From contig OX352773.1 in assembly GCA_947095535.1 (NCBI GenBank), forward strand, positions 168,032,438 to 168,096,437: a DNA stretch of 64,000 bases, in the 5' to 3' direction. The translations under genes and the position numbers were made by a program. The notes under the pieces were generated by a model. It was not told the origin of the DNA. It saw only the letters and a program-made list of their open reading frames with translations, and did not search any database. The DNA is from Poecilobothrus nobilitatus (Eukaryota > Arthropoda > Insecta > Diptera > Dolichopodidae). This document shows, piece after piece, positions 37,084 through 49,456 of this stretch; the stretch's first letter is position 1; every line of letters begins with the position of its first letter.

Positions 37084-37124
37084 TACTATTAAATATATAT
37101 ATAAAATTAGTTATTGAAGTAAAG

Positions 37125-37255
37125 ATTCTTCATTTAAAATAAAAATGTCTGCACTTAAGGTAAAAAAATATCCTCTTAAAGTAAAAAAGTCTTCATTTAA
37201 AGTAGAAAATATTAACTTAAAGTAAAAAAGTATTCAGTTAAAGTAAACATGGTAT
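37125..37255 (+). repeat. Lone arm of the GAAGACATTTT modular repeat
   Basis: Six degenerate ~22-base modules of the form CTTAAAGTAAAAAAGTCTTC follow each other directly. They are the same type as in the right arm at 4266-4372. No opposing arm is visible, so this is either a broken fold-back element or an independent array. It ends about 85 bases before the mariner-like element. Confidence 0.5.
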
Positions 37256-37339
37256 ATGTGACTAATTTCTAATTTTTAGTTTTCAATTACAGTTCAGAAA
37301 TATTTTCATTTCGACTTCTTGAGTCGAAATCACGTTATA

Positions 37340-38284
37340 ACGGGTGTTTTTTTTTTTTAGAATGATAGAACTTTAAATTGAAATAAAACACATTTAAATT
37401 AAGATTGAAGCCAATTTTCTTTTTTATTTGATTTCAGTAAGCATTGACAAATTATCATGGAAAAACTCACGCCGAAGCAACCTTTATAAAATCAGTGTTC
37501 TATTCGCCAAACTTATAGAGCATTTTTTATTGTGTTTAATGATGAAACTCATTTTTGGTTGAACAGCTTTATAAACAAGCAAAATTGCCGTATATCGAGC
37601 GAAAATAATCCTCAACAAATTCAGCGTAGGTTTCATTGCATCAGGAAGAATGCACCGAATGGTGTGGTTTACACGCTGGAGGCGTGTAATGGTGTGGTGA
37701 ATGGTGTGGTCCACGACGAATGGTGTGGTCCATATTTCTTAAAAACGATGCTGAAGCTAATATTACAGTGATGCTCATTATAGATTGATGATCAATGATT
37801 TTTTGTTTCAAAATTTGAATGGTATCGACCCGAAAGTGTTTTGCTTCCAACAAGATGATGCTAGACGTCATACTGCTACAGCAACAATTGATTTATTGAG
37901 AGAAAGATATGTTATCACCAACATTATTTCGAGAAATGGTCCAATTAATTGACCTCCAAGATCATGCGACATAACGCCACCGCGGTTATGTGAAGTCATT
38001 GGTTTATGCAGATAAACCAGAAACAATAGACACTTTGGAAGCTAACATAACCCGTGTTATTGATGAAATAAGGTCTGAATTACTCAAAAAAAAATGGTCC
38101 AAAATTGGTCTTATCGAATGCGGTTCCTCAGAATTAGTCGTGGTGGACATATTGCCGGAAATTATATTTAAAACCTAAATGTCATAAAATTAACTTTCAA
38201 ATAAAAAAAAATTTGGCTTCAATCTTTATTTAAATGTGTTTTATTTCAATTTAAAGTTCTATTATTCTACAAAAAAACACCCGT
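37340..38284 (+). mobile_element. Degenerate mariner/maT-like transposon with long TIRs
   Basis: The element starts ACGGGTGTTTTTT and ends with the inverse. The inverted repeats continue for about 70 bases (AGAACTTTAAATTGAAATAA is shared by both). TA dinucleotides flank both ends (37338-37339 and 38285-38286), as expected for the IS630/Tc1/mariner superfamily. At 945 bp it is shorter than the ~1.3 kb of complete relatives. The missing part is the DNA-binding half of the transposase. Confidence 0.9.
37457..38178 (+). pseudogene. Broken mariner-like transposase
   Basis: The start MEKLTPKQPL is followed immediately by a stop. The helix-turn-helix half is deleted and the coding trace resumes in the catalytic domain. 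FNDETHFWLN holds the first Asp (about 37541) and NKQNCRISSENNPQ follows. FQQDDARRHTATATIDLLRE holds the second (about 37855), and PPRSCDITP the third (about 37968). The last segment is VKSLVYADKPETIDTLEANI, ending PEIIFKT. About 37 residues separate the second and third Asp, closer to the maT (DD37D) than the mariner (DD34D) arrangement. Several stops and frameshifts, and a triplicated GAATGGTGTGGT stretch near 37658-37728, show it is inactive. Confidence 0.88.
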
Positions 38285-38560
38285 TACATTTATTATGCGA
38301 TATTTCTTTATCCTTTAAAAACAGAGAAATTAATATTTATATATTTAATATTTAATATTTATATATTAAATATTTATTTCAATATGGAATTTAAAATAGT
38401 TACTCTTACTGTATACTATTTTATGTACATATATTAAGACAGTGATTTAATTTTAAGCTTTCGTTTTTAGAGTTCAAATAAGAGACAATAAAAAAATAAA
38501 AAATAAAAAAATTAAATTAAAATTTTATGGTCATATTTAAGTGTTAAAAAAAAATATATA

Positions 38561-39522
38561 CAGTGGAACTTCCTTAACTCGAATTCGCAAAGGTAATGAA
38601 AATTTCTTCGAGTTATAAAAACAAAATAAAAAATAAACTCCTTCATTTGATTAAAAAAGTTGAATTCTATTCTAATAACATTTCTTTTATAAATATATTA
38701 AACAAAAATATTAAAAAACTTAAACAAAAAATCATATAACAGTTAAAAATTAAATTTTTAAATACCTATAGACTATAAGCATATATTTTTTACTTTTTAT
38801 AAGTATATTTTCGCAAGTTTAATTCAAATAAATAATATTTTGACACTTTTTAAACTTGCGTAAATTTTTAATTTATTGTAAAAAAAATTTGTAATTGTTT
38901 CTTGTTACGACAAAATAAAAAAAATATTAATTTTGTAGTAAGAATTTCGTAAATTTTTCGAGTTAGAGAAATTTTTGATACCATAGGTATAGTTTTTACT
39001 TCCCGACTTATGGAGAATTTCGAGTTAGGGAACTTCGAGTTATGGAGTTTTTTTTAAAACATAATGAGGAAATGGTTTGGATCAGCGTCCGCGTTCGATT
39101 GAAATGTAATTTTTTATAAGAGTACTTAGTGGTGCCACCAACATTTCATAGAAGACCACTTTAGTTAATGTCAAGGTCATTTGAAGGTCAAATTGATTAT
39201 TTGAAAATTTTTCTATTATTTTGTAGTATTTTACTTTATCCGTTATATCTTTCATCTACGATAATATACAGGAACCATTTTTTTTACTATCTTTAATATA
39301 TATCTTGTTTCATCTTAATCGGTGTTACCGTTTTTCAGATATTGCAGTTTCAAGTGGAAATTTTGATAAAAAAAAAAAAAAATTAAAACTTTCAAAAAAA
39401 CCAATATACATGTAAAATTTTCAAAGGCACTCTATATTTATTACTATACCGTTAGAAAAAACTTTTCAACTCTCAACGAAGAGATCAGTTAAAGAATATT
39501 TCGACTTATAGAAGTTCCACTG
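38561..39522. mobile_element. pogo-like non-autonomous transposon
   Basis: The left end CAGTGGAACTTCCTTAACTC and the right end (inward) CAGTGGAACTTCTATAAGTC form imperfect terminal inverted repeats. Both are flanked by TA (38559-38560, 39523-39524). CAGTGGAAC...TCGA termini with TA duplications are characteristic of pogo/Tigger-type elements. Internal copies of the terminal motif (TTCGAGTTAGGGAACTTCGA near 39011-39045) are present. The interior has no transposase frame. Confidence 0.75.
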
Positions 39523-40085
39523 TAATTAAAGTAAGAAAAAACTTTCTTGGGTTTTTTACAATGTAAACTAATGTAACTTATGCACTTCTACTTCCATAAA
39601 TGAATGAAATGTTCATACTTCTTTTCATATAATCACATACATTACAAAATTCTAAGAAAAATTGACAAATTTTGGTATAAGTTACAAATTTTAAAATGTA
39701 GCAAAAACTATATTTTTTGAAAGATATGCATCTTTGAAAACAACGAGTGCTGCGACGAGATAAGTCGTTAATTTTCACTTTTTATTTGTTAGTTATTTTT
39801 GCGGAAATAATGTAATACTTCTACTGCTATACAACATAATATGTACATACATACATACACACATAATAACATAATCGATACAAACATATTACATACTTAC
39901 ATATTAGGTCTGCTGCGTACTTTCCTGACTAATTTCTCTGACTATTTTTTTTTTGAGAGAAAAGAGCAAAATTTCACGTTTTTCTCATTTTATTGTCATT
40001 TGTACGGAAAAGTACGCAGACAGAAAACTGACTAAAAATGTTATAGTTGACACTTGCAATTGACATATAATGTTTAGTTGAAATT

Positions 40086-40263
40086 TTTTTTTTTTAATGT
40101 TTTTCTCTGCCACATAAATGTGGACAGAAAATTACACAGCCTTTCCTGTTCATGGCCGTACATGTCGTAACTCTTACGACGTGTGTGGGGTTCGAAGCTA
40201 CACTCCCTCGGTGTTTACAGCGTATTTTATACGCTCTTATCCACTAGGCCACCCAGGCCCCCG
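40086..40263 (-). repeat. tRNA-derived SINE, copy 2, with target duplication
   Basis: Read on the minus strand, the head GGGGGCCTGGGTGGCCTAGT contains a good A-box. A TAGCTTCGAACCCC B-box follows, then a tRNA-unrelated body and a terminal A-run (T-run on plus at 40084-40095). The 11-base direct repeat TAGTTGAAATT lies at 40075-40085 and again at 40264-40274, exactly at the element's borders. This is clear evidence of retroposition into the surrounding element. Other copies of the family are at 19.0 and 59.6 kb. Confidence 0.85.
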
Positions 40264-40464
40264 TAGTTGAAATTACAATTGACAACTATAAGATACAATA
40301 ATTTTTTTTAAATTCAATTGTTTTAAATAAATTATTTATTATTAAAAATGGAAAAAGAATTAATTTTAATGGAAATGCTTGATAGTGGTTCAGAAAAAAG
40401 AAGAATCAGCAAGTTGTAGTAGTGAGACCGAAATAAATTAAACATTAAATAATAAAACATCTAA

Positions 40465-40773
40465 AGTGCGTTTCATTTCTTACTCGTTTCAAAATGGCCG
40501 GAATAGAGTTCCACTTCGAGAACAAAGCTAACTTAAATATTACAAAGTTACAAAGGTCGAACTGTCAAAGTCTTATGAAGTGTCATTATTATATTATTAT
40601 TTCAAATTTTTATATTATAAATTTACATATTGAAATACTTGTAAACGAAAGCGTTCAATTGAACTATACTTAAAATAAAAAATTTTTTAAGACTCCATTA
40701 TTTGTTTGTAATAAATACATGTTATAAACGAAAACGCATAAACTGCACACAGCGTAAGAATGAAACTCACTCT
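40465..40773. mobile_element. Family X MITE, short copy
   Basis: The ends AGTGCGTTTCATTTCTTAC and (inward from the right) AGAGTGAGTTTCATTCTTAC match those of the element at 6392-6902. Internally, CTGTCAAAGTCTTATGAAGT is the inverse of a segment near 6690 in the longer copy. It lies inside the composite element at 39906-40918. Confidence 0.6.
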
Positions 40774-41441
40774 GTTAAAAACTTTATAGGGGAAGTGTGT
40801 CACGTGATCAAAAATTTAGTCAGAGAAATAGTCACTCTCAGTACGCAGACAGTTTTCGGGCTTAAAATTTATAAAGTTTTACATTTTTTGTAAAGTTAAT
40901 GAGTGCGCAGACAGACCTCTATTACATATAGTACTTATTTACCATAATAATTCAGGAATGTTTTTTTTAAAGATACATAAATAGATGGAGGTAATACTAT
41001 ACATATATACAAAAACGATGGCGTTGAATAGTTATACCTATTAAGTTTTAACTATTGTAAAAGTAGTATTAATAATTCTTAATTATAAAGCATCTAGATT
41101 TTCCCAGGGTAGTACTTTTTATTTCGTGCGGGGAGTTACCCCAAAGATATATCTAGAATAGATAAATAGCTTTTACATTTTTAAGTTGTCTTATATCAAT
41201 TCTATTTTTGTTTTGTAGAAGTACATTTTAATGTACCTTTTTTAAGTATTGCACACAACTGTTGTACGTACATTCGTGCACAGGACATATATACCAAATA
41301 TGTACCTAAATTAATTATAAATTTTTTAAAATATACAGATCAGCTTTTAAGCGGTTTAAACTTATATAAGATATAAAAAAATTAAATGAAATGAAAATTA
41401 TTTGAAAAATAATAAATTGCTTGTAAAATATAAAATCAGAA

Positions 41442-42146
41442 TGGCGCTATAAATCAAGTTAGATGAATTAAGTTAGAAAAAAAAAAGGAACTAAAGTTAG
41501 AATAAATTTAATAATAATCTACGTCAGAAAATTTAAAATGAAACTAACTCCGAAAAAAAAAGGGGATTAAATTAGAATTTTTTTTTTATTTTTCTAACTT
41601 TAAGTTAGAAAAATTTAAAAATGAATTAAGTCGGAAAATTAAAAATAAATAACAACATGAATTTTACCAGTTTTTATATAATGTAATTTTATTTAAATTA
41701 AGGAATATTTAATTTAATTTAGATAAATAACTACATATATTTGAATTTCATCATTTTCAAAAATTTCTCTACAATACGTAAAGAGGTTAATTATTGTTTT
41801 GGCTATCTGCAAGTGCTTCAGTTTTTATAGCAACGTCTAACATAAGTGACATATTTTAACATGACGGCACGGAAGCAAAACAATATTAAATAAATTTGCC
41901 AAACAAACACAGTATGTATTTAAGAGGTTCTCTCTATACATTGCATTCTTTTCCATAACCAACGTCTTCAAATTTATAATTATTTGTATAAATATTTATT
42001 TTAGATTTTAAAGTTGGATTCAAAAAGGTTATTTGCTTTTTCCAGAATATTTATACCTCTAAATAAAAGTTAGAGAATAAAGCCGGAAATTTTCCTAACT
42101 TAGTTCTTTTCTAACTTAGTTCATTCTAATTTAATTCATAGCGCCA
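41442..42146. mobile_element. Inverted-repeat element with TGGCGCTAT ends
   Basis: The left end TGGCGCTATAAATCAAGTTA and the right end (inward) TGGCGCTATGAATTAAATTA form a terminal inverted repeat. It extends with interruptions to about 40 bases (GAACTAAGTTAGAAA on both sides). Additional GTTAGAA and TTCTAAC motifs inside make the subterminal regions repetitive. It is about 705 bp, non-coding, and unassigned to superfamily. Confidence 0.65.
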
Positions 42147-42329
42147 CCAGAATACTTTCCTTTCCACTTTCCATCATTTATCATATATAATAAAAATTCA
42201 TTTCTTTCTTCAATAATATACATGAATTCTGAGTCGATTAAGCCATGAAACTGTCAACCATGAACTGTTAAGCCATGAAACACAACTATCATCCAACTTC
42301 TGTCTTTATATGGAAATAACTCAGTATCT

Positions 42330-42700
42330 ATTCAAGCTAGATATCTGAAATGATGATTTTCAAATGATGATCAAGTTTTATGGCAACAACTTCTGTAAAA
42401 TTTGGTTGTGTTGGTGCGGTGGGTTCGGGTAGCTGCCATACAACTTCTCCGTTTAAATGAGAATAACTTAGTGTTTATTGAAGCTAGGAATCTGAAATTA
42501 AGTAAAGAGGTGTCGAGTTATATGCCAACAACTTTTGTAAAATTTGGTTGGTCTAGAGCAGCCGGTTCAGGCTTCTTGCACCTCTTGGACCTTAATGAAG
42601 CTAGGCCTCTGAAATCTTGCAAATGATGATCAAGTTGTATGGCAACAACTTCTGTAAAATTTTGTTGTGCTGGTGCAATAGATTTTGGTAGCTGTCATAC
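42330..42700 (+). repeat. Short tandem array, unit about 145 bp (one unit shortened)
   Basis: GCTAG.....TCTGAAAT recurs at 42337, 42485 and 42601. TGGCAACAACTTCTGTAAAA recurs at 42381 and 42640, with a variant at 42523 (TGCCAACAACTTTTGTAAAA). Steps of 142-148 are followed by a 116-117 step, indicating three units with a deletion in one. The monomer length is like that of the array at 50.7-52.3 kb, but the sequence is different. Flanking TTAAGCCATGAAAC is also duplicated (about 42239 and 42268). Confidence 0.65.
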
Positions 42701-42849
42701 AACTCCACAATTTACATAAATATATCTCTGTAGTTAAAACGTCGGTACTAAAACATCTGAAAGTTTTTTAAAGATGGTCAAGTTTTATAGAAACAGGGTA
42801 TATTATTACATTCATACGGGTATCCCAGAGTCTACTCTACTGCTCTCTT

Positions 42850-45800
42850 CCTCGTTTATTTAAAATCTATATAATACTTGTATGTTTTAATTGAGTATAA
42901 TTTTTTCTTTGGCATTTTAAGTCAATAAAAATTAATCTCAGATAAAATCTCATAAAAATTTTAAATCCTTTTTTTGTAATTAAAACTTGTTACAACCCCC
43001 AGGTTGTACATCTAACAAATTTCTCGATTAAAATTTTACACTTTGTGAGTTTTTATCAATGAACGGTGTTTTTTTATATGTATTGTTGTCAACCAAAACG
43101 CCTGTTAATGTACATACATATATACACATATATATCTTCTATCTAAATAGATGTACATTTTGCATCGAGATGTTATTCATAAAATATTATAATTAACTGT
43201 TTAATAATAAACGATAAACGGTAAACATTTCGTTACATCTTTTTACCTTCTTGTTAATTTTTTTATCACCAAATAAACTTAAAATATGGGTCATTTTTAA
43301 ATTATATGCATAAAAAATAGCATACTATTTATCACTTTACACATATTATTGAGAAAAAAAAATCGTATTACCTATCGATTATATTTATATTAAGAAAAAA
43401 AAAATAAAGACTTTAACGAAAACAAAAAGAACAACTAAACTAATAAATTAAAATTTTACTATAAATGAAGTTACTTTTTTATATTCGAAAAGAAACAAAA
43501 ATAAAAGGTTATTGCACTATAAAAATTGAAATCGTACCTATACATAATAGTATCGTATCGTATCTGCGGGGTTTATAAAAACAAGACCAACATATGATTG
43601 GCGCCCACATAAATACAAGAAAAAAACAAATAATATTGTATTGGACAAAAAAGAAAAAACAAAAGAAAATAAAATAAATAAATTCTTAAGAATTCATATT
43701 TTCTTAGCTTCATAAAATCTTGAAAAAATATTTAAAAAAAAAAAAAAAACCCAAAAATGAAAACTACCATAAAAACTATTTAATTATGTTTTTATTGAAA
43801 CCGAAACGAAAAAATAATAAAAAGTAAAAATAATATCCGTAACAAAAATGAAATTGTTACTTAAGATTACAGCATTCAGCAATCATTTACTATTGTAGAT
43901 TTCTTACTGTGTATATATATTTCAATATACATATTATGTCTATATGTATGTACCTAGTTATACAGTATAGTTCCAATTAATTAAACTAAATTTGTAGCGT
44001 TTTATATAACCAATACCAATAAATGAAAACCATAATAGATAAAATTTTATATATTTGACAATGTAAGAAAATATTATATCTTATATGACATCTAATAATT
44101 ATTTTGAAAAAAAAAATCTATAACTATCGCGAATAAATGTAAAATAAAATTTTCATTAAAAATTATTAAATTTAACCGCATTAAAAAGGAAAACACAAAA
44201 GAACGATTCATGACTGATGAGTGATGAATATTTGCGACTTTCATTTGCTTAATCCTTTTTTTCAACTTTTCGATCAAACAAAAGGTTTAAAATCGCCTAA
44301 TATTAAATTATAATTTTTAAACAAGAAATAACGAGATTAGGAAAAGAAAAACTGAGATCAACATTAACTGATCTAAATTTTCACTCATTTGGAAGTTCAA
44401 CTTTGACATTAATATTCTTTTCAATGCAGACTGAATCCTATAAGGAATATTGGACTTTTATATGTGGTTTTTGGTTGAATGAAAATATTTATGAACATTT
44501 TTGAAAATGATAAACGCTTTATTATAGAAAGAAAATCAAGATGGGGTCCCAAAATTTAAAACTATAATGATGCTATAGTAATTTGTTTAAGATTCATGAG
44601 AAACAAAGGATTCAATATATTTTTTTTCTCCAATTTAGAATTATGATTAATTAGAATAATTCTTTGTAAATTTAAAATAATTCTTTGTAAATAAATTTCA
44701 GTATAATTTACCGCTTAAACGTGATAAATCTTTTAATTGTCATACTTATAATTTATTGAATTTTAATTTTCAAATAATGACTATACTGTTATTGTTTTGA
44801 TTTTTAGTAGGTAGAATCAAAAATCTTAACCAAATGTATAATTTTATCCATGGATGAACGAATAAACTTATACATGTTTATTGCTTATATATATACCTAT
44901 GTATATATATTTCAATATATTATAATAGGGATACCAAATAAAAAAATAAATGATTTTTTTTTAACACCTTTACAGGTATTTGATTACTTTCCTTTTGCCT
45001 GAATATTTATACATCACTTGCGCTTATTTTCAAGTCTGTATTCTGTTTATGTGTTTGTTTTTTATTTTAATATTGAGACGGATACAAAAAAAGAAAAGGA
45101 AAAAAAAAGTTTACGGACTAGAATCTAGATGGATAGATTGGAATCTTGTCTAAATATGAACAATAAAGGTACAGTTATAGTTTTTATGGATTGTAGTCTT
45201 TAGTGTATATGCATATATAAATATATATTTGTATATAATTATTGTATTATTTATTTTTCTTTTTCAGTTAAATGATTTCAAATTTCATATTTTTTTTTTA
45301 AATAAACAGGTATTTCTTTTTAGACAGGTAAAAGTTATGATTTTATTATTATGGTAAAAAAGATAATAGGATACTTATATGAATAAAAGTTAAAATATAG
45401 TACTTGTTACATTCAAGCAAACGTTAAGTTGAAGGATTGTGAAAATTACTATAATTTTGAAAATATTGAGTTAAACTATTCTGAGTTTTAAAATTTTTAA
45501 TTACATAATTACTGTTACATATATATATGTATTTTTTCCAGAACAATTGATGAAGCACCTAGTCAGTTTTGTCTGCATAGAATCACCTAAGAAAACGCAT
45601 AGAATCACCTAAGAAAACCACCTATATACCGGAAAAACATATTTTTAACATTATGTAACTCAAAAATAGTAATTTTTGCAAATAGTCAATTTTTCTTCTC
45701 AGTATAAGTATACGCTTGTAAGCCAAACCTTATATGTATTTCCACTTTTAAATTTTAAAAAACTTAGAATTTTGTAATCCAAAATTTTAAAATATATTTA

Positions 45801-46149
45801 CATAATTTTAATTCGATCCAATATTTACTAAATTCCTTCAAACAGTAAATTTATACAAAGTAGTCTATAGACATTTGTTTGATCAGATCCTTTTGTTATA
45901 TTACTATTAAAAATTGAATGAACAGAGAAAAAGGGTTCGATTTGTCTATTGGTTTAAAAAGAAGGTAGGAATAATTAAAATGATAGTTTCAAAAAAAAAA
46001 AAATAATAATGAATTCTAATTGATATAGAATATCATAAAATTGTTTTAACTTTAAAGTATATACGTCTAAAACTTTGATATGTAGCTATAAGTTCCGAAC
46101 AATTTCCATCAATTATCCTTTAATTTTTAAGCTGAGATAAGACGTCTCT
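42850..46149. other. Long stretch without a recognised gene
   Basis: A/T-rich sequence with A-runs and scattered TATATA. A 61-codon minus-strand ORF at 44092-44277 looks random. A duplicated ATAGAATCACCTAAGAAAA lies at about 45578-45617. ATTGGCGCCCACATAAATAC near 43599 resembles a retroelement primer-binding site but has no LTR around it. Confidence 0.5.
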
Positions 46150-46390
46150 AATAGACTGTATAGGTTCGCAGTATACCTTAAAAATGTAGGAGAATATATT
46201 CAACACGAGTTGATGTTAAGTTCCCCTAAATTTATACTACGAAGATACAATTCAGAAGGAAGAGGCAGATTCATGTCCGAAAATTAAACCAAATCTTGGA
46301 AAATTAAACTACCGAGATATTACAGTGCCTTTTCCTTAACAAAATGCGGAAGAGATGAGGAGAAAGTGATCCATGCAATTTATTATTATA
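46150..46390. repeat. Dispersed repeat, copy 2 (see 7500-7790)
   Basis: This contains AACACGAGTTGATGTTAA, then CTTGGAAAATTAAACTACCG followed by AGATATT, and GAAAGTGATCC at the end. These correspond in order to the motifs at 7.57-7.78 kb. No terminal repeats, coding sequence or target duplication were seen. Confidence 0.45.
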
Positions 46391-47578
46391 ACAGCAACTT
46401 ATCCTTTTATTAATGGTTTGGTTATCAAATTTCCATCATTAATATGTATTTTCTTATTACTCAAAATATACTTCAAAGTAGAACAGCATAACGTGCTTAG
46501 TCTTCAACTGACTAATCCTACAATATCATGATGTACCTATAAGTATTATATTTTTAATTTTAAAAGGTTCATTACTTTAATATTATAAATGTTATTGAAT
46601 TATAACGATCATTTCATTCAATAGCATATCCGTGTGAGTAATAAAAAAAATTATTTTAAACTACTACGAAATATGAATCTTTCAAAATAGCGCAATTAAA
46701 ATTCATAATTTAAAATATAGTGTAAGCATTTTTAAAGATATACTATTTACATTTACCACGATTATTTTACCTCGATTATGTTACCTGTATTATAAACTTG
46801 TCATTACAATTCTTATACTCATAAAGTAAACCTGTTTCACATATAGTTTCAAATTAAAATCTAAATTTAGATTATAATATATAGATAGTTTGTATTAGAT
46901 AGACCATTTTTGATTTCTATATATACAATGTATAAAGAAGTAGGCATACTGACTATATATTACTTTTTTTTTTTGCTTTTGATTTTCTTTTGTTATTCTT
47001 TTCATTTTTTAGTTTAACCAATTCAATATTTATACATTATACATATATACATGTGTATAATAAAAGTTAATGAAATGAAATACTATATATAGCCTAAATT
47101 ATACATACCTTACCTATAACTACCTAAAGATTTCAAAAGAATCCTTATGGCGTCTATTATATTCGGCATTATAATTTATATATAGAATGTATGTACATAT
47201 ATATATACGATATATATGTATATTATATACCTTTACGTTTACCCAATATTAATAACTTTATTGAATATTGAAATTTGAATAATTTTTTTTTATAAATGTT
47301 AGAAAATATAATATCTATAGATAAATAAAATTTATATTTAGTATACTGCGATATAAATTTATATTTAGTATACTTAGTATATATATATATATAGTAATAT
47401 AATAGAAGCATAACTAATATTAAGATAACTTTGTTGACTATATAGAAAAATTATTGAATTTAAAAAGAAAAACAGATTAATTTTAAAGTGAATTTAATAA
47501 CGAACCTAAAATTAATATTAGATACGTATTAAAATAAAATTTTCATAATGTGTGTTCTATCTATGTACTATATATATG

Positions 47579-48356
47579 CAGGTCCGGATCTACCTATACG
47601 TTAATGAAACTCTAGCTTCAAGGCCTCGAATGCTTTCATAATTAGAATTATTCGTAAAATAATTTCATGAAAATTCAGAACAAAAAATAATTGAATACGA
47701 AGTAAAACCGAAAAATTTGAGTCGAGTAATTATGAAAAATTATAATGATGTAACGGATAAGAATAAAAAGATTTAATGGCAAAGACAAGTTTCAGATATA
47801 GAAGGATTCAATATATAATTCGATAGTTAACAGACGAATTATCGAAAAGAGCGTTGCGCACACAAACAAATAAATAGCAGAATTAAATTTCTTTTAAATA
47901 AGGGAAAAAAGGATAATTTCGAAATGAACATGGAAAGCATGAAGTTTGTTCTTACTTTTTACGATAATGATATACAGGACTAATTAATGAATGTACTTTT
48001 TACCATAATATAGATGCAGGACTAGTTAATGAATGTACAGAATTTAGACAATATTTTAAAATTACATATATCTTTAAAAATGTTCCACTATGCGGAAATT
48101 AATATACTAGAGAAATTGGATAGATGTTGTGCCAAACCTATATACGATATTAAAGATATTATTAATCTCTACCAGTAACAAGCTATTTTTTTTTTTTTTT
48201 GTTCACATAAAATTAATTAAAATTAATTTATATATTTTTTGCCAATTTCATTTGTGTATACTTTTCTTTACATTTTACTTATATTTTGGTTTGGTTGATT
48301 TTGGGACCCACAAAAATACTTATCTTTAAGGCCCACAAATGTTTAATCCGCCCCTT
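47579..48356 (+). mobile_element. hAT-type transposon relic
   Basis: The left end is CAGGTCCGGATCTACC and the right end (inward) is AAGGGGCGGATTAAAC, the CAGG..CGGAT terminus common in hAT elements. Flanking 8-mers TATATATG (47571-47578) and TATGTATG (48357-48364) agree at 7 of 8 positions, the duplication length of hAT. Coding traces inside include AGLVNECTEFRQYF and PNLYTILKILL followed by ISTSNK. These resemble the C-terminal region of hAT transposases of the ZMYM1-like kind, where the next expected residues are a SERSFS-like motif. The rest is lost, so the element is dead. Confidence 0.7.
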
Positions 48357-49282
48357 TATGTATGTACAAAATATTGATGATATAAAGTTTCATTTATCCT
48401 CCAAAACCAAAATAGTTATTTTTTTTTTTTTTTATAAGTATTATCTGGTATTATATTAATAATTCCAAATGTTATTTTTCTTTTCAGTAAGATAATATTA
48501 TAAGGTTCAGTTATTGGGAATTACCTATATACATATGTATTAAATTTAAAAAGTTTACATTGCATTTTTATTTATAAGGATACATTTTCCACAAAAAAAA
48601 ATCATAAATTCAGATATTTTTTTTTTATAATTTCTCATATATAATTATTTTGTGGTAGATGACATTTAATTTTAGATAATGTTTTGTACAAATTTAGTAT
48701 TTACTTCTAATTTTATATCCTATATAATATATATGTATGTATATACATATATACTATGTACATAAAATGTATTTTATCAGTATTATTAATTCAATTTCAT
48801 AATAAATTTTTAAAATAAATCCTTCTATTAAACAAAGATGAAATTTTATGTTTTGTGGTTAAATGCGGATGTATAGTAATACCACAACACACAAATATAC
48901 ATATAATATAAAAAATATGAAAATAGAGGCGAACAATTAAAACATATTACAGCAAAGTAAAAATTTAATTTTTGTTGTGTAGGACATTTTGTAATTTTTG
49001 AGGACATATTTTGTAATTTTTGAGAACATTCAGGACTTTTATTTTTTTATATTTAAAGTTAAACTATGGTTTGGTTATGGTTTTTTTTGGAATAAATACT
49101 TTGATTAAATACTTATTTAGTTTTAAGGTAAATAACTACATAGAAACTGTTGTACATAGTTCATTAAGAAAGTATACGAAAAAAAAATATTCTGGATCAT
49201 TTGTTGTTTCTGACATAAAAGAAAATGTTTATTGCTGAAAATGTTATAGATTTACTTGGAATTAACTTTAATCAGGTTATAC

Positions 49283-49456
49283 TTTTACAAAATTTTTTTA
49301 AAAAATGACCAATTCACTCAATATAAGGGTAAAAACAAAATAAAAATAAAAATTTTTTAATTTTAAATTTGTTTTATTTTTTTAATTTTAACTTGCTATT
49401 AACTCTTTGATCCCTATATTGAGTGAATTGGTCATTTTTTAAAAAAATTTGTAAAA
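49283..49456. mobile_element. Small MITE with ~45-bp perfect arms
   Basis: TTTTACAAAATTTTTTTAAA continues AAATGACCAATTCACTCAATATA and reads GGG after one A. The right arm is its near-exact inverse (CCCTATATTGAGTGAATTGG onward). The element is 174 bp with an A/T-rich centre. Flanking duplications are hidden by the A/T context. Confidence 0.75.

Larger units (their letters stand above)
39906..40918. mobile_element. Composite inverted-repeat element carrying a SINE and a MITE
   Basis: The outer ends are AGGTCTGCTGCGTACT and, inward from the right, AGGTCTGTCTGCGCACT. Inside the left end lies a 115-base palindromic unit (about 39908-40022) ending GGAAAAGTACGCAGACA, and CAGTACGCAGACAG appears again near 40839. 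The ~1-kb body contains a SINE insertion (40086-40263) and a family X MITE (40465-40773). It is a nest of at least three insertions with no transposase. Confidence 0.55.

Noticed and set aside
37641..37871. Minus-strand ORFs inside the mariner-like element
   Set aside because: They are shadows of the plus-strand transposase trace, opened by the repeated GGTGTGGT segment.
43596..43625. ATTGGCGCCCACATAAA looks like a retroelement primer-binding site
   Set aside because: No long terminal repeat, polypurine tract or gag-pol trace was seen on either side; a short match of this kind can be chance.
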